DNA of 64,000 nt from Actinophytocola sp963825445 (GTDB lineage Bacteria; Actinomycetota; Actinomycetes; Mycobacteriales; Pseudonocardiaceae), in the NCBI GenBank assembly GCA_963825445.1, contig CAWGTM010000004.1, positions 310,001-374,000 of the forward strand, read 5' to 3'. The first letter of the stretch is position 1. Each line of letters opens with the position of its first letter. The notes beneath the pieces were generated by a model that did no database searches, was not told the DNA's origin, and was given only the letters and a program-made list of their open reading frames with translations. The translations under genes were made by a program, and so were the position numbers. Shown piece after piece: positions 25,247-34,200 of the stretch.

Positions 25247-26233
25247 GTGAAGCTCTCCGTACTGGATCTCGCCCCCATGGCCAAGGACGCGCCCGCCACC
25301 GAGGCACTGCGTGCCACCACGAAGCTGGCCCAGCGGGTCGAAGAGCTGGGCTATCACCGCATCTGGGTGGCCGAGCACCACAACATGCCCTCGATCGCCA
25401 GCTCGTCGCCGGCCGTGCTGATCGCGCACCTGGCGGCGGCCACGTCGACCATCCGCGTCGGCTCCGGCGGGGTCATGCTGCCCAACCACGCGCCGCTCGT
25501 GGTGGCCGAGCAGTTCGGCACGCTCGAGGCACTGCACCCGGGCCGCATCGACCTGGGCATCGGCCGCGCGCCCGGCACCGACCAGCGCACGGCACTCGCG
25601 CTGCGTCGCACCCCGGCGGGGCTCGGCGCCGAGCAGTTCCCGCAGGAGCTGACCGACCTCATCGGCTACTTCGAGGGCGCCGACGGCCAGATCCAGGCGG
25701 TTCCCGGCAAAGGCAACGAGCCGGCCATCTGGCTGCTCGGCTCCAGCGGCTTCTCCGCGCAGCTCGCCGGCCTGCTCGGTCTGCCGTTCTCGTTCGCGCA
25801 CCACTTCAGCTCGGCCAACACCGTGCCGGCCATCGAGCTGTACCGGTCGAACTTCCGCCCCTCGCGCTGGCTGGACGAGCCGTACGCGAAGGTCGCGGTG
25901 AACGTGGTCTGCGCCGACTCCGACGAACAGGCCCGCCACCTCGCCGGACCCGCGGCGCTCGCGTTCCTCAAGCTGCGCTCCGGACACCCGGAGCCGCTGG
26001 TCACGCCCGACGAGGCGGCCGCCTACCCGTACACCGAACTGGAGCAGCTGTTCGTGGAGGACCGCTGGTCCGACCAGGCGGTCGGCTCGGTCGACACGGT
26101 CCGCAGCCAGCTCACCGACCTGCGAAAACGCACGAACGCCGACGAGCTGATGCTCACCACCATGGTCTACGACATCGACGACCGGATCAGGTCGTTCGAG
26201 CTGGTGGCCGAGAAGGTCGGCTTGACCGAATAA
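25247..26233 (+). CDS. LLM class flavin-dependent oxidoreductase (MsnO8-like)
   Basis: This 328-residue luciferase-fold oxidoreductase starts at a GTG. It opens LSVLDLAPMAKDAPATEAL and has YHRIWVAEHHNMPSIASSSP, the typical AEHH motif of the MsnO8 subgroup, then VGSGGVMLPNHAP, HPGRIDLGIGRAPGTD and FGTLEALHPG. It should use FMN (or F420) and an unknown organic substrate. No luxB partner is present, so it is not a light-emitting luciferase. An AT-rich dyad and a TetR gene follow immediately. Confidence 0.9.
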   Translation: MKLSVLDLAPMAKDAPATEALRATTKLAQRVEELGYHRIWVAEHHNMPSIASSSPAVLIAHLAAATSTIRVGSGGVMLPNHAPLVVAEQFGTLEALHPGRIDLGIGRAPGTDQRTALALRRTPAGLGAEQFPQELTDLIGYFEGADGQIQAVPGKGNEPAIWLLGSSGFSAQLAGLLGLPFSFAHHFSSANTVPAIELYRSNFRPSRWLDEPYAKVAVNVVCADSDEQARHLAGPAALAFLKLRSGHPEPLVTPDEAAAYPYTELEQLFVEDRWSDQAVGSVDTVRSQLTDLRKRTNADELMLTTMVYDIDDRIRSFELVAEKVGLTE

Positions 26234-26253
26234 AAATGTAGACATATTTTTAT
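26230..26253. promoter_or_regulatory. AT-rich TetR operator/promoter candidate
   Basis: ATAAAAATGT-AG-ACATATTTTTAT is a near-palindrome with one unpaired base, ending 5 nt before the GTG of the TetR gene. It is strikingly AT-rich for this DNA. Autoregulation is inferred. Confidence 0.65.
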
Positions 26254-26257
26254 CCGC

Positions 26258-26818
26258 GTGCCACGCACCGCGGATCATGAGTCACGCCGTCAGCAGGTCG
26301 CCCAGGCCCTGCTGCGCGTGATCGTGCGCGAGGGGCTGACCGAGGCGAGCCTGGCCACGGTCGCCAAGGAGGCCGGCGTCTCGGTCGGGCTCATCCAGCG
26401 GTACTTCACGACGAAGGCCGAGCTGTTGGACTTCGCGTTCACCCACCTCTACGACCGCGCGCTCGAGCGGATCGAGCTGGTGCCCCGAACCGGCACCACG
26501 GCCGAGACCGCCTACCTGATGCTCGAGACCCTGCTGCCGCTCGACGACGAGCGGTTCGCCGAGGTCACGGTGTGGGTGGCGTTCCTCGCGGGCACCATGC
26601 CGAACCCCGCGGCCATCGAGCCGCACGTGGCCGGCATGCGACGGATGCACGGCCTGCTCATGGGGGCCGGCCTGCCGAGAGCCGAGGCCGTGCTGCTCGT
26701 GTCGGTGGTGGACGGCCTGTCGTTGGCCCTGGTCACGGGGCAGGGAGAGGTCACTCCGGAGGACGCGAGGGCGTGCCTACGGCTGGCCGTGGATCGAGCG
26801 TTCGGGGGACAGACATGA
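26258..26818 (+). CDS. TetR family regulator (BetI-like)
   Basis: This 186-residue repressor has an N-terminal DNA-binding domain with LLRVIVREGLTEASLATVAKEAGVSVGLIQRYFTTKAELLDFAF, the canonical TetR helix-turn-helix. The C-terminal ligand domain resembles the BetI/TetR_C_6 type. The short leader suggests leaderless or near-leaderless expression, since the operator dyad ends 5 nt upstream. Its stop overlaps the ATG of the GAP-family gene as ATGA, so that membrane protein is the likely regulated partner. Confidence 0.92.
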   Translation: MPRTADHESRRQQVAQALLRVIVREGLTEASLATVAKEAGVSVGLIQRYFTTKAELLDFAFTHLYDRALERIELVPRTGTTAETAYLMLETLLPLDDERFAEVTVWVAFLAGTMPNPAAIEPHVAGMRRMHGLLMGAGLPRAEAVLLVSVVDGLSLALVTGQGEVTPEDARACLRLAVDRAFGGQT

Positions 26819-27507
26819 GCATCGCGCTCGTCGGGTCGCTGGTGGTGCTGGCGCTGTTGGACAGCACGAGCATCGGCACGTTCTTCGTGCCGTTGGTGTT
26901 GCTGCTCGTGCCCGGCCGGCCCCGGCTCGGGCCGATCCTCGGGTACCTGGCCACGATCGCCGTGTTCTACCTGGCCCTCGGCGTGGTGGTGATGCTCGGC
27001 GGGACCGCGCTGTTCGGCGTCCTCGGTGACGTCCTGTCCAGCACGCCCGCGTACTGGGTGCAGCTGGTGCTCGGCGTCGGGCTGTTCGTGCTGAGCTTCC
27101 GCTTCGACCCGAAGCGGCGCGCGAAGAAGCCGACCGTGAGCTGGTCGACGCGGGTGCAGCGGGCCACCGGTTCGACCCGGACCCTCATGGGCCTCGCCCT
27201 CACGGCGGGCGTGCTCGAGGTCGCCACCATGTTCCCGTACCTGGGGGCCATCGCCCTGATCGCCGGCGCGGGCCTGGCGCCCGCGGTGGACGTGGCCGTG
27301 CTGGCCGGCTACTGCCTGGTGATGATCCTGCCGGCGCTCGTGCTGCTGGGTGTCCGGCTGGTGCTGGCCGAGCGGGTCACGCCCCTGCTGGCCAGGGTGA
27401 ACAACTGGTTCGAGAAGCACGCCATCGGGGCGACCGGGTGGATCCTGGCGATCGTCGGGTTCCTGGTGGCCAGGGACGCCGCGTTCCGCCTGGGCTTCTT
27501 CGGCTAG
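26815..27507 (+). CDS. GAP (Sap-like) family membrane protein
   Basis: This 230-residue polytopic protein has about six helices. It starts SIALVGSLVVLALLDSTSIGTFFVPLVLLL and carries the characteristic central loop with SWSTRVQRATGSTRTLMGLALTAGVLEVATMFPYLGAI, as in mycobacterial GAP/Sap proteins involved in lipid export to the envelope. Which lipid is moved is unknown. It is translationally coupled to the TetR gene, suggesting a ligand-inducible export function. Confidence 0.85.
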   Translation: MSIALVGSLVVLALLDSTSIGTFFVPLVLLLVPGRPRLGPILGYLATIAVFYLALGVVVMLGGTALFGVLGDVLSSTPAYWVQLVLGVGLFVLSFRFDPKRRAKKPTVSWSTRVQRATGSTRTLMGLALTAGVLEVATMFPYLGAIALIAGAGLAPAVDVAVLAGYCLVMILPALVLLGVRLVLAERVTPLLARVNNWFEKHAIGATGWILAIVGFLVARDAAFRLGFFG

Positions 27508-27518
27508 GAGTGATACAG

Positions 27519-27929
27519 CTAGCTAGGCGCGTCCGCGCGGGAGGCCAGATAGGTGGCGCGGGCCTTGCCAAGGTCGGCGCGGTTGTCCTCCGCCCACTTC
27601 GCCAGCGGCAGCAGCGCCCGCAGCAGCGAGCGGCCCATGGGAGTGAGCTGGTACCAGGTCGAGCCGAACGTGCTCGGCCGGTCGATCTTGACCACCAGCC
27701 CGTCGCGCTGCATGCGGTGCAGCGTGTCGGTCAGCACCTTCTGCCGCAGCGGCCGCTCGTGGGTGACCCAGCCGAGCCGTTCCTCGGTCCGGTTGATGTG
27801 CTCGAGGAGCTTCGAGTAGGTCATGGGCCGAGCGGTGAGCGACGCCAGGACAGCCGTGACCCACTGGCCGGCGAGCACGCCCATGGCCTCATGGATGCCG
27901 TGCCGGTACGGCAGGCTCTCCTCACTCAT
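27519..27929 (-). CDS. HxlR family regulator
   Basis: This ~136-residue winged-helix protein contains AMGVLAGQWVTAVLASLTARPMTYSKLLEHI and LRQKVLTDTLHRMQRDGLVVK, the HxlR helix-turn-helix and wing region. It ends LLPLAKWAEDNRADLGKARATYLASR, the dimerisation helix. A GTG 9 nt further upstream is an alternative start. About 270 bp without a visible gene separate it from the MFS-DGC frame. Target unknown; many relatives respond to electrophiles or quinones. Confidence 0.88.
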   Translation of the reverse strand: MSEESLPYRHGIHEAMGVLAGQWVTAVLASLTARPMTYSKLLEHINRTEERLGWVTHERPLRQKVLTDTLHRMQRDGLVVKIDRPSTFGSTWYQLTPMGRSLLRALLPLAKWAEDNRADLGKARATYLASRADAPS

Positions 27930-28198
27930 CCCAAACACCCCCGGGCGACCGCTCTCGAATCTCCAGTGTGCCCGATTGACGACTTTCCGTGTTCCCCGGT
28001 TCGCGTTACGCCAAACGAGTTATCACGCGCGGCCGAACGGCCTGTTCTCGTCGCCGCACTCGAGAGTTTGGGGGTTACGCACCTTGCAGTGCGCCGAGGA
28101 CCCGGGTGTAGGAACAACTAGCCGCGGCAACTTCCGCTGCGGGTCGGGGAGCCGGGACGACGGTGACGCCAGACAATCCGAGCCGCGGGTAACCATCC

Positions 28199-30979
28199 TC
28201 ACCCGCGTTTGTCGGGCGTCACCGTCGGCCTGCTCAGGTCGCCGATGGCCGCCACGATCGTCTGAACCTGGTTGCGGCCGCTGTCCTTGGCCACGAAGAG
28301 CGCGTCGTCGGCCGCCAGGAGCACGTCCTGGAGGTCGGGGCCGAACTCGGGGAACAGGGCGATGCCCACGGACACCGACAGGCCCGAGACGACGACGGAC
28401 TCCGAAGCCGGCACCCGCAGCTCACGGACCCGTTCGCACACCCGCTCGCCCAGCTGGTGCAGCCCCTCGCCGTCGACCTCCGGGCACAGCACCACGAACT
28501 CCTCGCCACCCCAGCGGCCGACGATGTCGTAGCGGCGCGAGGTCGACGACAGCGTGTCCGCCACCGCCTGCAGCACCCGGTCGCCGACCAGGTGGCCGTG
28601 GGCGTCGTTGACGGCCTTGAAGTGGTCCAGGTCGATCATCAGCACGCCGACCTGCGTGCCGTCCCGGTGTGCGCGCTGGATCTCCGCGGAGGCCAGGCTC
28701 GTCCACGCCGTGGCGTTCGACAGGCCGGTCTTCTGGTCGGTGGACGCCGCCTCCTCCAGCTGCCGCATGAGCACGCTGCGGTGCAGCACGAGCAGCGCGG
28801 GCACGATCATCAGCGCCCAGCCGGGGTGGAACGACACGAGCAGCGCGGTGATGGCGCCCAGGCCGATGGTGCCGAACTCGAGCGCGGCCTCCCGGCCCGT
28901 GCCGAACGCCTTGCGCAGGGACAGCCGCCGCTCGTGCAGCGTGATGGCCACGACGATCAGGCCCCAGTTCACGCCCGCGTACGCGAGCGCCGCCAGCACG
29001 ACGACCGCGATGGCCACGGGGTTGTTCCAGTCGGCCATATCGGCCGGCGCGAGCCAGTGGCGCAGGTAGGACGCCGAGTACGCGGAGAGCATGACCGTGG
29101 AGGCCGTGAACACCATCCGGTAGGCGTGGACCTGGCGCACCCGGTACCGGCTCCGCCAGAACAGGTGCACGTAGAGCGTGCAGATCACGGCCGGAGCCAG
29201 CACGGGCGGTAGCGACAGCAGGGCCGCGAACGTCCAGACGGACGTCAGGTTCACGTGGGGGGTGTCGTTGAACCGGCGGCGTACCCGCTCGACGTTGCGG
29301 GTCAGCTCACCGATCCCCAGTCCGAGGCCGACGATGATGCCCAGCGTCGCCAGATCGGCGGCGTTCACCTCGCTCGACCGAATGATGAAACCGGTCAGAA
29401 CGGCCGTACCGGTCTCCACCGTGAGTATCAGCACCAGCAGACGTGGGGACTCGCGCCAGAGCGCCCATCGTGACGGTCGTCTGGACCGCTCATCGGTGGA
29501 AAGGGATGCTGATTTGTGCGATCGGGCAACACGGACCTGGTCGGCACTGCCATTGCCGTGCTCGGCGGCAAGTCCCCCGGAAGGAGGCACAAGAGATGCA
29601 GTCGTGGGAGTGGTGAGACCCGTATCGGGCTCGACATGTCCATTGCCGCGCTCGGCGGCGACTCCCTCGGAAGGAGGAACTCGTGAAGAAGTCCTGGGAG
29701 TGGTGAACACGTCATCTCCGTCCGCGTCCGAGGTGCCCATGGGAGGAGGTAGTTCCGATGATGTACTCGTGGGAGTGGTGACATCCGTTTCGTGACGTGA
29801 GTGCCGGGAGCGCAGCCATGGCACTCCGACGACCAACGCCAGGAGGGCGCCGGTGACACCGCCGGCGCCCACTGCGAACACCGGGCTGGTCGCGTCGGCG
29901 AGGATGCCGGCGCCGAGTACGGCGATGCCCTGCGACGACAGCACGCCGGCGCCGGCCAGTCCGGACGCCGCACCGCGGCGGTGATCGGGCACGCCGAGTA
30001 CGAACGCGGCCTGCGCGAGCACCAGGTAGGCGGTGGCGCACGCCCCGGACAGGGCCCACAGCACGGCCACGACCACCAGCGGCGGCCCGAGCAGGCACGC
30101 CGCGAGCGGCAGTCCCGCGCCGACCGCGAACCACAGGGTGGCGACCGGACGGGCCGACCGCGGCACCTTGGCGGCCAGCCACGCCCCGGCGATGCTGCCG
30201 ACGGGCACGGACGCCATCAGCACGCCGACCACGGCGGCCGCACCACCGAACGTGGCCCCGTACGGCGCCGCCAGCCCTTCGGGAATGGCGAACACGCCGA
30301 CCAGCCAGGACAGTCCGACGAGGCCCAGCAGGTTCGGGTCACGCACGATGAGCCGCACGGCGCCGCCGTCGTGTTCGGCCACGTTCCGGCGCGCCGCCGG
30401 TCGGTGCCGGACCCCGGCCAGCACGACGAGAGCCGCCACCACGAACGTCACGGCGTTCAGGCCGAGGGACACGTGCGGGTCGAGCACGAGCAGCAGCGCA
30501 CCACCGGCCAGGAAGCCCGCCACCTGCGCGGACTGGCTGGTGACCGTGCGCAGCGCCAGGCCGGTGACGTACTTGTCGCCCGTGAGGATGGTGGGCAGCA
30601 ACGCCTGCTGCGCGGACTTGAACGGGGCACCGGCGAGGGTGAGCACGAAGACCAGCGCGAACAGCACGGGCAGCGGCAGCACGGGAATGGCCATCAGCCC
30701 GGCGATCCCGGCACGCAGCAGGTCGACCACCACGATCAGCTCGCGGCGCGGATAGCGGTCGGCCAGCCCGCCGAGCAGGACGCTGCCGATCAGCGCGGGG
30801 AGGAAGGTCAGCGCGTAGGCCAGCGCGGTCCAGCCGGCGGAGTTGGTCTCGCGGAACACGAGGACGGCCAGGCCGACCCTGGCGAGCTGGTCGCCGACGA
30901 CCGACAGCAGCTCCGCCGCCCACAGCGCGCGGAACTCACGCACAGCCAGGACACTGCGGAAACCTGCCTGACTCCTCAT
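28199..30979 (-). CDS. MFS transporter fused in frame to membrane diguanylate cyclase
   Basis: One uninterrupted 926-residue frame. Residues ~1-395 are a 12-helix MFS transporter (LLSVVGDQLARVGLAVLVFRET, GLADRYPRRELI). Residues ~396-500 are a Thr/Ser/Pro-rich linker with three TTPT...PPS-like repeats. From about residue 505 (RPSRWALWRESPRLLVLILTVE) a multi-helix membrane region leads to a GGDEF domain with MIDLDHFKAVNDAHGH, RRYD, five residues, then GGEEF, so both active site and I-site are intact. Both halves are paralogues of the separate genes at 9,327 and 8,056. About 45% of linker codons end in A or T, unlike the flanks, so the linker may not be protein-coding by origin. The start at 30,979 follows AGGAGCGAGGG. 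Confidence 0.82.
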   Translation of the reverse strand: MRSQAGFRSVLAVREFRALWAAELLSVVGDQLARVGLAVLVFRETNSAGWTALAYALTFLPALIGSVLLGGLADRYPRRELIVVVDLLRAGIAGLMAIPVLPLPVLFALVFVLTLAGAPFKSAQQALLPTILTGDKYVTGLALRTVTSQSAQVAGFLAGGALLLVLDPHVSLGLNAVTFVVAALVVLAGVRHRPAARRNVAEHDGGAVRLIVRDPNLLGLVGLSWLVGVFAIPEGLAAPYGATFGGAAAVVGVLMASVPVGSIAGAWLAAKVPRSARPVATLWFAVGAGLPLAACLLGPPLVVVAVLWALSGACATAYLVLAQAAFVLGVPDHRRGAASGLAGAGVLSSQGIAVLGAGILADATSPVFAVGAGGVTGALLALVVGVPWLRSRHSRHETDVTTPTSTSSELPPPMGTSDADGDDVFTTPRTSSRVPPSEGVAAERGNGHVEPDTGLTTPTTASLVPPSGGLAAEHGNGSADQVRVARSHKSASLSTDERSRRPSRWALWRESPRLLVLILTVETGTAVLTGFIIRSSEVNAADLATLGIIVGLGLGIGELTRNVERVRRRFNDTPHVNLTSVWTFAALLSLPPVLAPAVICTLYVHLFWRSRYRVRQVHAYRMVFTASTVMLSAYSASYLRHWLAPADMADWNNPVAIAVVVLAALAYAGVNWGLIVVAITLHERRLSLRKAFGTGREAALEFGTIGLGAITALLVSFHPGWALMIVPALLVLHRSVLMRQLEEAASTDQKTGLSNATAWTSLASAEIQRAHRDGTQVGVLMIDLDHFKAVNDAHGHLVGDRVLQAVADTLSSTSRRYDIVGRWGGEEFVVLCPEVDGEGLHQLGERVCERVRELRVPASESVVVSGLSVSVGIALFPEFGPDLQDVLLAADDALFVAKDSGRNQVQTIVAAIGDLSRPTVTPDKRG
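29596..29616 (+). CDS. Mini-ORF 1, peptide MQSWEW
   Basis: ATG-CAG-TCG-TGG-GAG-TGG-TGA. The Shine-Dalgarno sequence GGAAGGAGG at 29,579-29,587 is followed by an 8-nt spacer, close to optimal. It is antisense to the MFS-DGC linker. Expression is unproven. Confidence 0.4.
   Translation: MQSWEW
29683..29706 (+). CDS. Mini-ORF 2, peptide MKKSWEW
   Basis: GTG-AAG-AAG-TCC-TGG-GAG-TGG-TGA. The Shine-Dalgarno sequence GGAAGGAGG at 29,669-29,677 has a 5-nt spacer. The serine codon differs from the other units (TCC instead of TCG) but the encoded SWEW end is identical. Confidence 0.4.
   Translation: MKKSWEW
29758..29781 (+). CDS. Mini-ORF 3, peptide MMYSWEW
   Basis: ATG-ATG-TAC-TCG-TGG-GAG-TGG-TGA. 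The Shine-Dalgarno sequence GGGAGGAGG at 29,741-29,749 has an 8-nt spacer to the first ATG. The upstream repeat sequence is diverged, yet SD, start and SWEW-stop are retained. Confidence 0.4.
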   Translation: MMYSWEW

Positions 30980-31148
30980 TCCGACTGCCCTCGCTCCTGA
31001 CACCAACAGGCCGTGCGCCGAGACCGCACGACCCGCCGGGATACGACCCTATGGCCAACCCATCAATAGATCGTGGTCACTGCCGTTATCCACTCGAATG
31101 GCCCAGCGTGATCACCAACAGTGAACATCGGGGAAACCTGACAGCCGT

Positions 31149-31162
31149 TGGCAAGTTTGCCA
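31149..31162. promoter_or_regulatory. Dyad before the SDR start
   Basis: TGGCAA-GT-TTGCCA, ending 15 nt before the SDR ATG; a possible operator in the leader of the truncated gene. Confidence 0.4.
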
Positions 31163-31177
31163 GGAAAGGTGTCGACC

Positions 31178-31290
31178 ATGAGTGAGAACGGATTGCAGGG
31201 GAAAGTGGCGCTCGTCGCAGGCGGCAGTCGAGCGGCCGGCCGGGGGATCGCGATCGAGCTGGGCCGGGCCGGGGCGACCGTGTACGCCGG
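31178..31290 (+). pseudogene. 5' fragment of an SDR oxidoreductase gene
   Basis: The first 37 residues (MSENGLQGKVALVAGGSRAA, then GRGIAIELGRAGATVYA) are the opening beta-alpha-beta of a short-chain dehydrogenase, with GGSRAAGRG as the NAD(P)-binding glycine motif. Directly after VYA the sequence becomes PREWFTGAF, an internal segment of an Lhr helicase. The SDR gene is cut at about 31,286-31,292, with no stop, insertion sequence or direct repeat visible there. Confidence 0.88.
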
Positions 31291-34200
31291 TCCCCGCGAG
31301 TGGTTCACCGGCGCCTTCGCCGGCCGCCACCCCGGCCCAGCTCGGCGCCTGGGACGCCATCAGCTCCGGCGAGCACACCCTGGTGGTCGCGCCCACCGGG
31401 TCCGGCAAGACCCTGGCGGCGTTCCTGTGGGCGCTCGACCGGCTCGCCCGCACCGACCTCGCGCCGGGCAGCGGGCCGGCACGACGAGCCGCAGCAGCGC
31501 TGCCGGGTGCTGTACGTCTCACCGCTCAAGGCGCTCGCCGTCGACGTCGAGCGCAACCTGCGCGCCCCGCTGGTCGGCATGCAGCACACGGCCGCGCCGG
31601 CTCGGGCTGCCGGCGCCGCAGATCAGGGTCGGCATCCGCACCGGCGACACCCCGGCCGACGAGCGCCGCCGGCTGGCACGGCGCCTCCCGACGTGCTCAT
31701 CACCACGCCCGAGTCGCTGTTCCTGGTGCTGACGTCGCGGGCGCGCGAGTCGCTGCGCGGCGTCGCGCACGGTCATCGTCGACGAGGTGCACGCGGTCGC
31801 CGGCACCAAGCGCGGCGCGCACCTCGCGCTGTCGCTGGAGCGGCTCGACGCGCTGCTGCCGGCGCCCGCGCAGCGGATCGGGCTGTCGGCGACGGTGCGC
31901 CCGACCGACGAGGTGGCCCGCTTCCTCGGCGGCGCGGCCCCGGCCCGGGTCGTGCAGCCGCCGAGCGACAAGCGGCTCGACCTGTCGGTCGTCGTGCCGG
32001 TCGAGGACATGGGCGAGCTCGGCAGCACGTCGACACCCGCGCCGGGCGGGACGCCCGTGCCCGGCGAGCCGCCGCCGGAGCCGGCCGGCTCCCGGCGACA
32101 CGAGTGCCGCGTCGATCTGGCCGCACGTCGAGGAGCGCATCGTCGACCTGGTCGAGCAGCACCGGTCGACGATCGTCTTCGCCAACTCGCGCCGGCTGGC
32201 CGAGCGCCTCACCGCCCGGCTGAACGAGATCGCGGCCGACCCGGGCCGGCGACGAGCCGCGCCGCCGACGCGGGCTCTCCCGCGCAGGTGATGGCGCAGT
32301 CCGGGGCCATCGCGCGGCGCCGGTGACCTGCTGGCCCGCGCCCACCACGGCTCGGTCAGCAAGGAGCAGCGGGCGCTGATCGAGGACGACCTCAAGTCGG
32401 GCCGGCTGCCGTGCGTCGTCGCGACCAGCAGCCTCGAGCTCGGCATCGACATGGGTGCCGTCGACCTGGTCGTGCAGGTCGAGGCGCCGCCCTCGGTGGC
32501 CAGCGGCATGCAGCGGGTCGGCCGCGCCGGCCACCAGGTCGGCGAGGTGTCGCGCGGGGTGGTGCTGCCCAAGCACCGCGCCGACCTGGTGCAGGCGGCG
32601 GTCACCGTCGAGCGGATGCGCGCCGGCGCGATCGAGGCGCTGTCGGTGCCGGCCAACCCGCTCGACGTGCTGGCCCAGCAGGTCGTCGCGATGACCGCCG
32701 TCGACGACCTCGACGTCGACGACGTGTTCGCGCTCGTCCGCCGGGCGGCGCCGTTCGCGACGCTGCCGCGGTCGGCCTTCGACGCCACCCTCGACCTGCT
32801 CGCCGGCCGGTACCCGAGCGAGGAGTTCGCCGAGCTGCGGCCGCGGATCGTGTGGGACCGGGTGGCCGGCACGGCTCACCGGCCGACCGGGCGCGCAGCG
32901 GCTCGCGGTCACCTCGGGCGGCACCATTCCCGACCGCGGCCTGTTCGGCGTCTTCCTGGTCGGCGACGGGCCGACCGGCGCGCAGGGTCGGCGAGCTCGA
33001 CGAGGAGATGGTCTACGAGTCCCGGGTCGGCGACGTCTTCGCGCTCGGCACGACCAGCTGGCGGATCGAGGACATCACCCACGACCGGGTCGTGGTCAGC
33101 CCGGCGCCCGGCCAGCCCGGACGGCTGCCGTTCTGGAAGGGCGACACGCTCGGCCGCCCGGCCGAGCTCGGGCCAGGCCGTCGGCGCGTTCGTCCGCGAG
33201 GTCTCCGGGGCCGCCCCCGCCGACGCGGTGGCACGCTGCCGGGCCGCCGGGCTCGACACCTGGGCCGCCGACAACCTGGTGGCGTTCCTGGCCGAGCAGC
33301 GCGAGGCGACCGGGCACGTCCCGCACGACCGCACCCTGCTGGTCGAGCGGTTCCGCGACGAGCTCGGCGACTGGCGGGTCGTGCTGCACTCCCCGTTCGG
33401 CCTGCAGGTGCACGCCCCGCTGGGCGCTGGCCGTCAACGCGCGGCTGCGCGAGCGGTTCGGCGTCGACGGTCAGGCCATGGCCAGCGACGACGGCATCGT
33501 CGTGCGCGTCCCGGAGACCGACGCGGATCCGCCCGGCGCGGAGCTGTTCGTGTTCGAGCCGGACGAGGTCGACGACCTGGTCACCGAGGAGGTCGGCGGT
33601 TCGGCGCTGTTCGCCGCCCGATTCCGCGAGTGCGCCGCCCGGGCGCTGCTGTTGCCGCGGCGCGACCCGGGCCGGCGCAGCCCGCTGTGGCAGCAGCGGC
33701 AGCGGTCGGCCCAGCTGCTCGAGGTGGCGCGCACGCTACCCGAGCTTCCCGATCGTGCTCGAGACCGTGCGCGAGGTGCTGCAGGACGTCTACGACGTGC
33801 CCGCGCTGGTCGGCCTGCTGCGCGACATCGGCCGCGCGCCGGGTGCGGGTCGGCGCAGGTCGACACCCAGACGCCGTCACCGTTCGCCCGGTCGCTGATG
33901 TTCGGCTACGTGGCCGCGTTCCTCTACGAGGGCGACAGCCCGCTGGCCGAACGTCGCGCCGCCGCACTCGTCCCTCGACTCCGTCGCTGCTGGCCGAGCT
34001 GCTGGGCCGGGCCGAGCTGCGCGACCTGCTCGACGAGGAGGTGGTCGCCGAGACCGAGGCCGAGCTGCAGCGGCTGGCCGCCGGACCGGCGCGCCCGCGA
34101 CGTCGAGGGTGTGGCCGACCTGCTCCGCACGGTCGGGCCGCTGACGGCCGCCGAGGTCGAGCAGCGGTGCGTGGCCGGCGAACGCGGCGGCCGACTGGCT

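Larger units (their letters stand above)
29551..29781 (+). repeat. Three-unit repeat carrying SD-start-SWEW-stop modules
   Basis: The unit is CATTGCCGTGCTCGGCGGC (29,551) or CATTGCCGCGCTCGGCGGC (29,641), a short spacer, GGAAGGAGG, a start codon and TGGGAGTGGTGA. Units 1 and 2 are 90 bp apart; the third, more diverged unit follows 72 bp later. Both distances are multiples of three, so the minus-strand frame remains open. Confidence 0.85.

Noticed and set aside
25247..26233. Bacterial bioluminescence (luxA) from the luciferase-like sequence
   Set aside because: The AEHH motif and lack of a luxB/CDE neighbourhood identify an MsnO8-type LLM oxidoreductase.
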